From assembly GCA_023228125.1 (NCBI GenBank), contig JALOBT010000025.1, positions 1 to 37,841 of the forward strand: DNA of 37,841 nt. The letters run 5' to 3'. Below the pieces are notes generated by a model. That model saw only the letters and a program-made list of their open reading frames with translations, was not told the DNA's origin and made no database searches. Both the position numbers and the translations under genes were made by a program. Below are positions 22,459-31,850 of the stretch, piece by piece. This DNA comes from Candidatus Cloacimonadota bacterium. GTDB taxonomy: Bacteria > Cloacimonadota > Cloacimonadia > Cloacimonadales > Cloacimonadaceae. Numbering within the stretch: position 1 is the stretch's first letter; every line of letters begins with the position of its first letter.

Positions 22459-25041
22459 ATGAATACGCAACGTTTAACTATAAAGAGCCAGGAACTGATC
22501 AACGCCATGCAAGAGCTGGCTACCGAGAATGGACATCAGCAGATCACAGACTTGCATCTGCTGGCGGCAATGCTTCAGCAGCCAGAGGCTTTGATTCATC
22601 CCATTTTATCCAAACTGGAAATCCCCGAAGAAGAGCTGACCAGACAGACCCATGTTGCCTTGCAAAAGCTGCCCAGAGTGCAAGGTGGACAGATATATAT
22701 GGCGCAAGAAGTATTGGACATCCTGCACAGTGCGGAAAAAGAAGCCGACCGCCTGGGGGACGATTATATCAGCGGAGAGCACATACTTTTGGCCATGCTG
22801 GACGGGAAAGGCGAAGCAGCCCAGGCCCTCAAATCCCATGGCCTTACTACAGACAAGCTGATGAGCGCTCTCAAAGAAGTGAGAGGCAATCAGCGGGTCA
22901 CAGATCAGAATCCCGAAGCCAAGTATCAGGCCCTGGAAAAATACGCCCGCAATCTGACGCGGCTGGCCCGCACCGAAAAGCTGGACCCTGTAATTGGTCG
23001 CGATGAAGAGATTCGCCGCACCATGCAGATTCTTTCCCGCCGGCGTAAAAACAATCCCATCTTAATCGGCGAACCGGGGGTGGGGAAGACCGCTATTGCG
23101 GAGGGTTTGGCCCGTCGGATCGTGGCGCGGGATGTTCCGGAAAATCTCAAAGGTAAAGACCTGCTGGAACTGGATATGGCCGCGCTGGTAGCCGGGGCAA
23201 AATTCCGCGGAGAATTTGAAGAACGTCTGAAAGCGGTGCTTTCCGAAGTGGAAAAGTCCAATGGCCAGGTCATCCTCTTTATCGATGAAATCCACACCGT
23301 GGTAGGAGCAGGTTCCGCAGAAGGTTCTGTGGATGCCTCCAATATGCTCAAGCCCGCTTTGGCACGGGGCACGCTGCATTGCATTGGCGCCACTACCATC
23401 GACGAATATCGCAAATACATCGAAAAAGATGCCGCTTTGGAACGCCGGTTTCAGCCCATCATGGTGACCGAGCCCAGCCTTGAGGATACTATCTCCATTT
23501 TGCGGGGCATCAAAGAAAAATATGAGGTGCATCATGGCGTGCAGATCACCGATGGCGCCATCGTGGCCGCGGCTACGCTTTCAAACCGTTATATTGCGGA
23601 TCGTTTTCTGCCGGACAAGGCCATTGATCTGATCGATGAAGCCTGTGCCCGTCTGCGTTTGGAGATAGATTCCATGCCTGCGGAGCTGGATGAGATCGAG
23701 CGCCGTTTGCGCCAGCTTGAGATCGAAAAGTTGTCTTTGGCCAAGGAGAGTAACCCGCTTTCCCTGAGCCGCCTCGCCAAGGTGAAAGAAGAAATGGCCC
23801 TGCTCTCAGAAGATAGGGACAGCATGAAAATGCGCTGGGAACACGAAAAGGCTGGCATCGAAAAGATCCGGGCTCTGAAAGAGGAAATTGACAGCCTCAA
23901 ATCTGCCGAGGAAAAAGCTGAACGTGAAGGGGATTACGAAAAAACCGCCCAGATCCGTTATGGTAGCTTGAATCAAAAACAGCAGGAACTCACCGCTCTG
24001 CGGGAGCAAAATAAGACCGATCAGGATACCTTGCTGCGCGAGCAGGTGGATGAAGAACTGATCGCGGAAGTAGTCTCGAAATGGACTGGCATCCCGGTAA
24101 GCAAGCTGGCCGCCAGCGAAATGAAGAAACTGCTGGGTCTGGAAGAGGTGCTGGCCCAAAGAGTGATAGGCCAAAAAGAAGGCATCACCGCTCTGGCCAA
24201 TGCCATTCGCCGTAGCCGCAGCGGCCTTTCGGATGAGAATCGTCCCATCGGCTCCTTCATCTTTTTGGGCCCCACCGGAGTGGGTAAGACGGAGCTGGCC
24301 AAGACTCTGGCCAGCTATCTCTTTGACACCGAAAAGGCACTCTTGCGCCTGGACATGAGTGAGTATATGGAGCGGCATTCCGTATCCCGTCTCATCGGAG
24401 CCCCTCCCGGATATGTGGGTTATGAAGAAGGTGGCTATCTCACTGAAGCGGTGCGCAGAAGGCCTTATAGTGTGATCCTTTTTGACGAGATTGAAAAGGC
24501 GCACAGTGATGTCTTCAATCTGCTGCTGCAGATTTTGGATGAAGGCCGGCTCACCGATGGCAAGGGCAGAACGGTGGATTTTCGCCACAGCGTGATCATC
24601 CTCACCTGTAATATCGGCAGCCAGGAAATCTATGCTCATCAGGGTGCGGTGGACGAGCTCAGATCTGAACTGATGGGCATTTTACGGGAGTATTTCCGTC
24701 CGGAATTCCTCAACCGCCTGGATGATATTATCATCTTTCACAGGCTGGATAAAGCGCAGATCAAAACCATTGTAAAATTGCAGCTTGCCATCCTGGCGCA
24801 GCGCCTGGCAAAACAGGAAATTATGCTTAGTTTCAGCGACCGTTTGGTGGATCATATTGCCGATGTGGGATTTGATCCACAATTTGGTGCGCGCCCTCTG
24901 AAAAGAGCCATCCAAAGAGAGCTGGAAGATGAATTGGCCAAGCTCTTACTCGCCACGGGATTTGCCGATAACAAAGACATCCATATAGATTACGATACTG
25001 ATTTGAAGAAGATATCTATCCAGGAAATCGAACAAATCTAA
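22459..25041 (+). CDS. clpB: ClpB, protein disaggregase chaperone
   Basis: An 860-residue Hsp104/ClpB-type AAA+ unfoldase that rescues aggregated proteins with DnaK. It has an N-terminal repeat domain (about 1-145). NBD1 has Walker A GEPGVGKTA near residue 204 and Walker B VILFIDEIH. The coiled-coil middle domain (about 405-525) distinguishes ClpB from ClpA/ClpC. NBD2 has Walker A GPTGVGKTE near 604 and FDEIEKAH. The C-terminus contains FDPQFGARPLKR. Length is normal. GGGAGG precedes ATG 22459. It is a single-gene unit with a CIRCE-like operator and its own promoter. Confidence 0.97.
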   Translation: MNTQRLTIKSQELINAMQELATENGHQQITDLHLLAAMLQQPEALIHPILSKLEIPEEELTRQTHVALQKLPRVQGGQIYMAQEVLDILHSAEKEADRLGDDYISGEHILLAMLDGKGEAAQALKSHGLTTDKLMSALKEVRGNQRVTDQNPEAKYQALEKYARNLTRLARTEKLDPVIGRDEEIRRTMQILSRRRKNNPILIGEPGVGKTAIAEGLARRIVARDVPENLKGKDLLELDMAALVAGAKFRGEFEERLKAVLSEVEKSNGQVILFIDEIHTVVGAGSAEGSVDASNMLKPALARGTLHCIGATTIDEYRKYIEKDAALERRFQPIMVTEPSLEDTISILRGIKEKYEVHHGVQITDGAIVAAATLSNRYIADRFLPDKAIDLIDEACARLRLEIDSMPAELDEIERRLRQLEIEKLSLAKESNPLSLSRLAKVKEEMALLSEDRDSMKMRWEHEKAGIEKIRALKEEIDSLKSAEEKAEREGDYEKTAQIRYGSLNQKQQELTALREQNKTDQDTLLREQVDEELIAEVVSKWTGIPVSKLAASEMKKLLGLEEVLAQRVIGQKEGITALANAIRRSRSGLSDENRPIGSFIFLGPTGVGKTELAKTLASYLFDTEKALLRLDMSEYMERHSVSRLIGAPPGYVGYEEGGYLTEAVRRRPYSVILFDEIEKAHSDVFNLLLQILDEGRLTDGKGRTVDFRHSVIILTCNIGSQEIYAHQGAVDELRSELMGILREYFRPEFLNRLDDIIIFHRLDKAQIKTIVKLQLAILAQRLAKQEIMLSFSDRLVDHIADVGFDPQFGARPLKRAIQRELEDELAKLLLATGFADNKDIHIDYDTDLKKISIQEIEQI

Positions 25042-25049
25042 ATTCTTCC

Positions 25050-25076
25050 TTGACAGAATTCTGGAATGGATAATAT
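25050..25076 (+). promoter_or_regulatory. Promoter of the giant secreted-protein gene
   Basis: TTGACA (25050-25055) and TAATAT (25071-25076) are separated by 15 bp, slightly shorter than usual. The boxes start just 9 bp after the clpB stop and would give a leader of about 240 nt. No clpB terminator is seen between. Confidence 0.6.
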
Positions 25077-25083
25077 AGGGTGT

Positions 25084-25323
25084 ATATTGAAATACTCTTC
25101 TTGAAGTGCATAGAGTGTAGATTGATTCATTAGATGGGTGGTAGGCTTTTTGAGTGCTACCGCCAGGATCTTGGATATAGTGATTACAGTTTATTAGGCA
25201 AGGCGGCTTTGGCAGGCCTTGCGCTTGGAAATTCATTTCGAAACTTAGGTCGGATTCGTAATTTCTTACGAAAGCCCTATTTGGATTTAAACCAAAAAAG
25301 AACAAATTAATTAAGGAGTTAAC
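25084..25323 (+). other. Long structured 5' leader of the secreted-protein gene
   Basis: The leader has three clear stem-loops. GGTGGTAG pairs with CTACCGCC (25137-25164, one wobble). GCAAGGC pairs with GCCTTGC (25198-25222). TTCGTAA pairs with TTACGAA around TTTC (25255-25272). None is followed by a T-run. AAGGAG lies before ATG 25324. It matches no riboswitch class that I can name; mRNA stabilization or translational control are possible. Confidence 0.5.
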
Positions 25324-28300
25324 ATGAAAAAATGTTTACTTAAAGCAATGCTTGTGGCCATGTTCATGGTCGTCGTAGCCTTTGCTTGGGGTCAAAGCAT
25401 CTTTTACGAAGAACCTTTTGACACGAACGCTGGTTGGACTTTAGAGCCCAACTGGTCGGTCACCGGAGGTGCTCTTCAATTAAGCTGGTCACCTTCAGTC
25501 ACAAACTACGATATGTCGGCAACTTCGGCAGATATCGTGGTCCCAGCAACTGCTGGAGATATGGTTATCAGCCAGTATATCAATGAATACTCTGGTCAGG
25601 GTACAAACCCCCCGGAGACCTACGAGATTATCGCGCTTGCGGGCGGAACCCCTACGGTTCTATGGACATATAGCGAAGATACCAGTTGGGGAGTAGCAGG
25701 TGGACAAGATGTAACTTTATCTCTTGCACCTTTTGCCGGTCAGACCATCCAACTGAAATTCCGCGCTACCGGAGAAACCACTTTCAACTTCAACTACTGG
25801 TACATTTATGACATAAAAGCGTATGCCAGCCTTAATATGGACTTGGCCGCTATGTCTGTAACCGGTGAACTTAATCCCACCATGGGAACCCAATATCCTT
25901 ACGTGGTAGCTGTGCGCAATTCTGGCCTTACCACTGTAAGCAACTATTCGATTAAACTGATGAAGACTGGTGACGTGGAGATCGGCTCTGTAGCCGGTAC
26001 TGCCATTGCCCCTCTTGAGACCATTAGTTTCACCATCCCTTACACTTTTACCGCACTCGGTACTCTTGAGCTTTGGGGAAAAGTCGTGGCGGCTGGTGAT
26101 GAAAATCCTAATAACAACGAAACAGCTCACATAAACGTGTTTGTAGTAGCACCTGGATTGGTAGTCGCCCAAGTAGGCGAAGGCACAGCTGTAAACACCA
26201 CATCTGGTGTGCCCGCCCCTTACGGCACATTCTATAAGAACTTCCGTGAGCAATACCTTGTGCTTGCATCTGATCTCAATGATGCCGGCGGCGGTGCTGG
26301 AGCAATCAATTCCATAGCTTTTAATGTAACGGCTATGAATAGCTGCTCTGCTATGCCCAACTACAGAATCCGGATCAAAACAACTACTCAGACTGCTTTG
26401 AGCACCACTTTTGAAACCGGTGCCTACACTGAAGTGTATCAAAATGCTTCATTCCTGCCTGCCTTAGGTTGGAATATTCATGGTTTCAGCACTCCCTTTG
26501 TTTGGGATGGAGCTGCCAACCTGCTCATTGATGTCGTTACCGATATTATTCCCGGAGCATACGCCCAGAATGCCTCATCGCCTTATACCGTTACCGGCTT
26601 CAACAGCTCTCTGCGCTATCAAAACGATACTACTCCGGCCATAGATGGCACCACTGGTACTGTTTCGGCGAATCGTACAAACATGCAATTCATCATGCAG
26701 CCTCTGGATACTGTGGACATGAAGGCTGTTGCGATTAGCGGACCTACCACACCAAACGTGAATTCTGCAATAAACTACACTGTATCTGTAAAGAGCTATT
26801 GCCCCGGCACTGTAAGCAACTACACAGTAAAGCTTATGAAGGTTGGTGGTGTGGAACTTGCCAGCGTGCCTGGTACGTCTATCAACAATATGCAAACCTT
26901 GGAATTCACTTTGCCCTGGACCCCCACCGTGGTGGGCGAGACCCAGCTTTATGGTAAAGTAGTAATGCCAGGTGACCTCAATCCCTCTAACGATGAGACA
27001 GCCATGCTCACCGTGGTCGTGATGGAATCCGGTCTGCTGGTTGCCGAAATCGGCAATGGCACCGGTACCAATACCACTACCGGCGGTCCTGCCCCTTACG
27101 GCACCTTCTACAAGGCTTTCCGTCAACAGATGCTGTACACGGCTGCAGATTTCTATGCTGCCGGCGGAGCTCCTGGTCTGATTTCTGCACTTGCTTTCAA
27201 TGTGCTGGATCTGGACACCTGCTCGCCTATGCCGAACTTCACAATTCGCGTGAAGCATACTGATCAAGAAGCCCTTAGCGCTAGCTTTGAGGCAGGAGAT
27301 TACACCACTGTGTGGCACAGCGATGAATACATGCCCACTGCTGCCTGGAATCTGCATAACTTGATTGAGCCTTTCTTCTGGGATGGCGCTTCAAATCTGC
27401 TCGTGGATATTAGCACAGACATGATTCCAGGAAGCTGGACTCATAATGCTCTGGTAGCTTTAACTCCTACCAGCTATCCAAGCTCTTTGCGTTTCCAGAG
27501 TGATAGCGCCAATGGCAGCACTGGAACCACAGGCAGTGTTTTAAATAGCCGCTCCAATATCCGCTTCTTCATGATGCTCGAAGATATGGGATCGCTGAAC
27601 GGAACCGTCACCGCCGGTGGCAGCCCTCTGGAAGGTGCTGAAATCGTGGTGGCAAACACCGTATTTACAGCTCTCAGCGGTGCTGATGGCACCTACACCC
27701 TTCCTCACGTGCCAGTGGGAGCGCAAACTGTAAGCGCTACCAAACACGGCTATAACCTGGTAACTCACAACGTTACCATCGTGGAAGATCAAGCTAGCAC
27801 TCAAGACTTTGCCCTGGCCCTGCTACCGCAGGTCGCCGTGACGGGTAGAATAGTGGGTAGCGATGCTCCCACCCTTGGTATCGAAGGCGCCAGCATCACT
27901 CTGAGTGGCTATGAAGCTTATACAGCCATCACAGATGCTACTGGTCACTTCAGCATCCCGAATGTATTCACCGGGCATACCTATAACTACAACGCTACAG
28001 CCATCGGTTATGCTACGACTTCCGGTCAATTGGTAGTTGGAACCACCCCTGTGAATATGAATGACATCATTGTAAACGAAGTAGCTTTCCCTCCTCATGG
28101 CGTGGTAGCTACCGAATCTGCAAACTTCCAGAGCGTAAACGTAAGCTGGGAAACACCAGTTCCTGGTGGTGCCGGCTTTGATGATGACTTTGAAAGCTAT
28201 GCGGATTTCGCCACAGAATTTGGTGATTGGACTACGATTGACGTAGATGGCTCTGCCACCTATGCCTTCTCTGGGATTGCTTTCCCAGGCTCCGGCACAG

Positions 28301-31242
28301 CTATGTCTTACATCGTCTTCAATCCCAGCATGACCGTGCCTCCGCTGGATCATCCTGCCCATAGTGGCGACAAGTTCCTTGCCTGTTTTGCTTCCACTAC
28401 TCCTCCCAATAATGACTGGTTGATCACTCCTCAAGTCATGGGCGGCGGCGTAGCAAGCTTCTGGGCAAAGACTTATATGGATTACGGTCTGGAACGCTTC
28501 AAAGTAGGCGTATCCACCACCGGAACAGCTCCTGCTGATTTCACCATCATCAGCGGTGGTACCCATGTGGAAGCACCTCTGGAATGGACTGAATTTACTT
28601 ATGATCTTAGCGCCTATAGTGGCCAGCAGATCTATGTAGGAGTCCAATGTATATCCCCAGACGTGTTCATCTTCCTCGTAGATGATTTCTACGTGGGCGA
28701 TGCCCGCATCCGCACTGCTTCCGATGCTATGCAAAGCAGCGTTGCTCATACTTCAAACAATAGAATGGGCGCCATCGCCGAGCGTGCTATAGTTACCCCG
28801 AATCCTGTGAAGACCATGAGCCCCGCTCCCAGAAACACCACCCGCGCCCTTATGGGTTACAAGGTGTACCGTCTTCTGGCTGCAGACCAGGCTAATGAAG
28901 CAAACTGGACTACCCTTACCACCAATACCATTACTCCCTTGCAGTATGCAGACAGCGCCTGGGGCCCTCTGCCCTCCGGTGTCTATAAATATGCTGTGAA
29001 GGCCGTATATACAAATAACGTAATGTCTCCCGCAGCCTTTTCTGCTGAACTGCACAAAGGCATGATGGGAACCTTGAGTGGAACCGTAACCGAATTTGGC
29101 ACTGATTTGCCAGTTTCAGGTGCCACTATCACCGCTGGAGAATACAGCGGAACCTCTACTGCTACTGGTACATATAGCTTTGCCGTATATGCCGGAACCT
29201 ATGAGGTTACTGCCAGCAAGGCTGGATATCAATCTGCCTCTCAAACTAACGTCGTAATCGCGGGAAATCAGACCACTACCCAAAACTTTGTTCTGACCGA
29301 GATTACTCTGCCCCCTGCGGCTGTAGAAGCTGTAGAAGCCGGTGCAAATGTAAACGTGACCTGGATGGAACCCGGCACAGCCGGTGGCGAATGGCTTCAC
29401 TACGACAGTGGTGAAAACAATGACAGCATCGGAACCGGCGGCGTGGCCGACTTTGACGTAGCCGTGCGCTTCCCGCCCAGTGCTCTCACCGAATATGCCG
29501 GAATGAGCCTGCATGCCCTCAAGGTATGGCCTGCTCAGGCTGGGACTTTCACTCTGAAAGTATGGACCGGTGGAACTGCCGCCGCTCCTGGCGCTCTGGT
29601 CGTGGAACAAGCTTTCACTCCAGTGCTGGATACTTATAACATGGTCGAGCTCAATAATCCTGTGACCATTACTGGTAATGAAGAGCTGTGGTTTGGTTAC
29701 AATTGTAACGTAAGCGGCGGTTATCCTGCCGGTTCGGACGCTGGCCCTGCTGATGAAGGCTTTGGCAACATGATGTTCTTCAACGGCGTATGGGATACCC
29801 TGAATAATTTGAGTGATGGCCTGGACTACAACTGGAATATCCAAGGCTACGTGGGCTATGGCGCACCTGATCGCGACGGCCTGATGCCCCTCAATGCAAA
29901 AATGAATATAGAAACGCACAACGCCGAACGTGCCCTTGACGGTTACAAAGTATGGCGTCTGTTGCAAGGACAAGAATCAAACGAAGCTCAGTGGACTACC
30001 CTTACTCAGAATCCGATCAGCGCTACTGCTTATCAGGATAATGCTTGGGAAACCTTGCCAGATGGCACCTACAAATGGGCAGTGAAAGCCGTTTATACCG
30101 GTGGAGCACTCTCCAATTCCGCCTTCTCCAATGGTCTGCAAAGACTTACCGAGATCGGAACAGTTGCCGGCTTTGTACGGGATATGAATAATCAGCCCAT
30201 CAATGGCGCTACTATCACCAATGGTGAATACACTGCGAACTCAAATGCCAGCGGTGCTTATAGCATGGCTATTCCTGCCGGAACTCACAGCTTGGTTGCC
30301 AGTCATCCTAATTATACGTCTATGACGCAGACCGGGGTGATCGTGGTAACTGGACAGATTACTACTGTGAACTTCCAGCTTCCTGCCAGCCAGATTATCC
30401 TGGAAGATGGTTTCGAAAGTTATCCTGACTTCGCTACCAGCTTCGCTCCCTGGACTCTGATTGACGTGGATCTAAGCGAAACCTATGGCTTGACCAATAC
30501 CGCATGGCTGAATGCCTATGCGCCCCAAGCCTATATCATATTCAATCCAAGTGCTACTGTACCTCCCGTCACTACTGCAGTACCGCATGGCGGCAACAAG
30601 TTTGCTGCCTCTTTCGCTGCCACTACACCTCCCAACAACGACTGGTTGATCACTCCTCAAGTCGCTGGTGGTGGTGAAATGAAATTCTGGGCAAGAACCT
30701 TCCATGCGGACTATGGTCTTGAAGAATTCAAGATCGGTGTATCCACTACTGGAACCGCTCCTGCCAATTTCACTATAATCACTGGCGCAACCGCAGTGCT
30801 GGCACCATTGGAATGGACTGAATTTGCCTATGACCTCTCTGCTTATGCAGGCCAACAGGTCTATGTGGCAATTCAATGTATCTCCAATGATCACTTCATC
30901 TTCATGGTGGACGATGTAACCATCAGTGCTGGTGTAGGAAATGAAAACGGTGTAGCTCCTGTTTACACCACAGCCCTCAAGGGCAACTATCCGAACCCCT
31001 TCAACCCCGAGACTACCATCAGCTTTAGCGTGAAAGATGCTGGTCCCGTGAGCGTCGAAATCTACAACGTCAAAGGCCAGCTTGTGAAAAAGCTCGTCAA
31101 CGGCGTGAAAGAAGCCGGCGACCACACAGCGGTTTGGAATGGTAAAGATAATAACGGTCGCGCTGTCTCCAGCGGTGTTTACTACTTCAAGATGAATGCC
31201 GGCAAATACAGCTCTACCAAGAAAATGATCATGATGAAATAA
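25324..31242 (+). CDS. Giant modular secreted/surface protein with C-terminal FlgD-like sorting domain
   Basis: A 1972-residue protein with signal peptide (MKKCLLKAMLV... AWGQS). The first ~175 residues form an adhesin-like beta-sandwich. Next come two long homologous units (about 175-455 and 460-750), each with a CARDB-like domain followed by a module containing PAPYGTFYK. Carboxypeptidase-regulatory-like domains begin near 755, 835, 1255 and 1615, each with a GTVxG..I/ATIT pattern. Two near-identical choice-of-anchor J/cleaved-adhesin modules lie at about 950-1130 and 1690-1870, sharing PPNNDWLITPQV. Two fibronectin-like segments (GYKVYRLL, GYKVWRLL) occur. The end (about 1886-1972, NYPNPFNPETTISF ... 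SGVYYFKM) is a FlgD-like/type IX sorting domain. No catalytic motif is seen; adhesion or a surface-layer role is plausible. Confidence 0.85.
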   Translation: MKKCLLKAMLVAMFMVVVAFAWGQSIFYEEPFDTNAGWTLEPNWSVTGGALQLSWSPSVTNYDMSATSADIVVPATAGDMVISQYINEYSGQGTNPPETYEIIALAGGTPTVLWTYSEDTSWGVAGGQDVTLSLAPFAGQTIQLKFRATGETTFNFNYWYIYDIKAYASLNMDLAAMSVTGELNPTMGTQYPYVVAVRNSGLTTVSNYSIKLMKTGDVEIGSVAGTAIAPLETISFTIPYTFTALGTLELWGKVVAAGDENPNNNETAHINVFVVAPGLVVAQVGEGTAVNTTSGVPAPYGTFYKNFREQYLVLASDLNDAGGGAGAINSIAFNVTAMNSCSAMPNYRIRIKTTTQTALSTTFETGAYTEVYQNASFLPALGWNIHGFSTPFVWDGAANLLIDVVTDIIPGAYAQNASSPYTVTGFNSSLRYQNDTTPAIDGTTGTVSANRTNMQFIMQPLDTVDMKAVAISGPTTPNVNSAINYTVSVKSYCPGTVSNYTVKLMKVGGVELASVPGTSINNMQTLEFTLPWTPTVVGETQLYGKVVMPGDLNPSNDETAMLTVVVMESGLLVAEIGNGTGTNTTTGGPAPYGTFYKAFRQQMLYTAADFYAAGGAPGLISALAFNVLDLDTCSPMPNFTIRVKHTDQEALSASFEAGDYTTVWHSDEYMPTAAWNLHNLIEPFFWDGASNLLVDISTDMIPGSWTHNALVALTPTSYPSSLRFQSDSANGSTGTTGSVLNSRSNIRFFMMLEDMGSLNGTVTAGGSPLEGAEIVVANTVFTALSGADGTYTLPHVPVGAQTVSATKHGYNLVTHNVTIVEDQASTQDFALALLPQVAVTGRIVGSDAPTLGIEGASITLSGYEAYTAITDATGHFSIPNVFTGHTYNYNATAIGYATTSGQLVVGTTPVNMNDIIVNEVAFPPHGVVATESANFQSVNVSWETPVPGGAGFDDDFESYADFATEFGDWTTIDVDGSATYAFSGIAFPGSGTAMSYIVFNPSMTVPPLDHPAHSGDKFLACFASTTPPNNDWLITPQVMGGGVASFWAKTYMDYGLERFKVGVSTTGTAPADFTIISGGTHVEAPLEWTEFTYDLSAYSGQQIYVGVQCISPDVFIFLVDDFYVGDARIRTASDAMQSSVAHTSNNRMGAIAERAIVTPNPVKTMSPAPRNTTRALMGYKVYRLLAADQANEANWTTLTTNTITPLQYADSAWGPLPSGVYKYAVKAVYTNNVMSPAAFSAELHKGMMGTLSGTVTEFGTDLPVSGATITAGEYSGTSTATGTYSFAVYAGTYEVTASKAGYQSASQTNVVIAGNQTTTQNFVLTEITLPPAAVEAVEAGANVNVTWMEPGTAGGEWLHYDSGENNDSIGTGGVADFDVAVRFPPSALTEYAGMSLHALKVWPAQAGTFTLKVWTGGTAAAPGALVVEQAFTPVLDTYNMVELNNPVTITGNEELWFGYNCNVSGGYPAGSDAGPADEGFGNMMFFNGVWDTLNNLSDGLDYNWNIQGYVGYGAPDRDGLMPLNAKMNIETHNAERALDGYKVWRLLQGQESNEAQWTTLTQNPISATAYQDNAWETLPDGTYKWAVKAVYTGGALSNSAFSNGLQRLTEIGTVAGFVRDMNNQPINGATITNGEYTANSNASGAYSMAIPAGTHSLVASHPNYTSMTQTGVIVVTGQITTVNFQLPASQIILEDGFESYPDFATSFAPWTLIDVDLSETYGLTNTAWLNAYAPQAYIIFNPSATVPPVTTAVPHGGNKFAASFAATTPPNNDWLITPQVAGGGEMKFWARTFHADYGLEEFKIGVSTTGTAPANFTIITGATAVLAPLEWTEFAYDLSAYAGQQVYVAIQCISNDHFIFMVDDVTISAGVGNENGVAPVYTTALKGNYPNPFNPETTISFSVKDAGPVSVEIYNVKGQLVKKLVNGVKEAGDHTAVWNGKDNNGRAVSSGVYYFKMNAGKYSSTKKMIMMK

Positions 31243-31315
31243 TCTAACTCTAGGGTGCGTCCCTTCACTGCTGGCCGATTAAGTGCCCGCAAAAGGACAG
31301 CCCAAAACAACAATA

Positions 31316-31350
31316 AAAGGGAGCTCCCAGATCGGGAGCTCCCTTTATCT
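31316..31350 (+). terminator. Terminator after the giant secreted-protein gene
   Basis: A perfect 13-bp stem, AAAGGGAGCTCCC (31316-31328) with GGGAGCTCCCTTT (31334-31346), encloses a 5-nt loop. It lies 73 bp after the stop and is symmetric enough to work in both directions, so it may also stop minus-strand transcripts from the transglutaminase gene. Confidence 0.85.
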
Positions 31351-31424
31351 TGTCTGCCCTAACGCTGGATTTATCCGGCCGTTGCATCAGCTTCAGCTGG
31401 TGCGTGCACCAAAGCAAAAGCATA

Positions 31425-31463
31425 GTCACACGGATTTTACGGATCAAACGGATTTACACGGAT
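31425..31463. repeat. ACGGAT repeat cluster
   Basis: ACGGAT occurs at 31430, 31439, 31448 and 31458, spaced 9, 9 and 10 bp. The left part GTCACACGGATT matches the arms of the inverted repeat at 7845-7936. Confidence 0.6.
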
Positions 31464-31530
31464 AAAGAGCTACTGGATAATGGATTCGATTGAAGAACTG
31501 CTGGATTGGAGAACTGCTTGGTTTGGTAGT

Positions 31531-31605
31531 TGCTGGACTGGTGAGCTTTTTGATTAGATAACTGCTGGACTGGTGAGCTTTTTGATTGGGCAACTGCTGG
31601 ATTGC
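31531..31605. repeat. 32-bp direct tandem repeat, two copies plus a partial third
   Basis: Copies at 31531-31562 and 31563-31594 share TGCTGGACTGGTGAGCTTTT and most of the remainder; a third partial copy begins TGCTGGATTG at 31595. Shorter CTGCTGGATTGGAGAACTGC-like words precede it, suggesting decay of a longer array. Confidence 0.8.
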
Positions 31606-31659
31606 AACCGTCTCGTTTGCAGAGCACGGGATCTGCTCCCTCTCTTCAAGCCTGTTCTC

Positions 31660-31676
31660 TTTTTTATCAAAGCCTG
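31660..31676. repeat. 17-bp dispersed word, copy 1
   Basis: TTTTTTATCAAAGCCTG is present here and, identical, at 37677-37693, in both cases in non-coding DNA. Confidence 0.6.
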
Positions 31677-31793
31677 TGACTTTGTCCGATACGAGACGCA
31701 AATGAATCCAGCAGTTGACGCACCAGCTGAAGCTGATGCAACGGCCGGATAAATCCAGCGTTACGATCTGTTCATTCTACATCCTACATTCTA

Positions 31794-31850
31794 AATTCTA
31801 CATTGACCCATAATTCTAAATTCTACATTGACCCATAATTCTCAATTCTA
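31794..31850. repeat. 25-bp tandem repeat reaching the stop codon of the transglutaminase gene
   Basis: Two 25-bp units at 31794-31818 and 31819-31843 differ only in the last base (A/C). A partial third unit AATTCTA (31844-31850) ends within the stop codon of the minus-strand gene. The unit contains ATTCTACATTGACCCATA. Degenerate ATTCTACAT words extend left to about 31775. Confidence 0.85.

Larger units (their letters stand above)
31360..31763. mobile_element. 404-bp element bounded by 45-bp perfect inverted repeats
   Basis: Positions 31360-31404 and 31719-31763 are exact reverse complements over 45 bp. The outer ends are TAACGCTGGATTTATCC and the inner ends CAGCTGGTGCG. Each arm can itself fold as GCATCAGCT/AGCTGGTGC. 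The 314-bp interior has no significant reading frame. It holds four ACGGAT words (31430-31463), a 32-bp tandem repeat and a 17-bp word also found at 37677. No target-site duplication is evident. It looks like a MITE- or REP-pair-like non-coding element rather than an IS. Confidence 0.65.

Noticed and set aside
25042..25049. Dedicated clpB terminator
   Set aside because: The next promoter begins 9 bp after the clpB stop and the leader hairpins have no T-run, so no terminator can be supported.
31360..31763. Insertion sequence with transposase
   Set aside because: No transposase-sized frame is present between the arms; at most it is a non-autonomous element.
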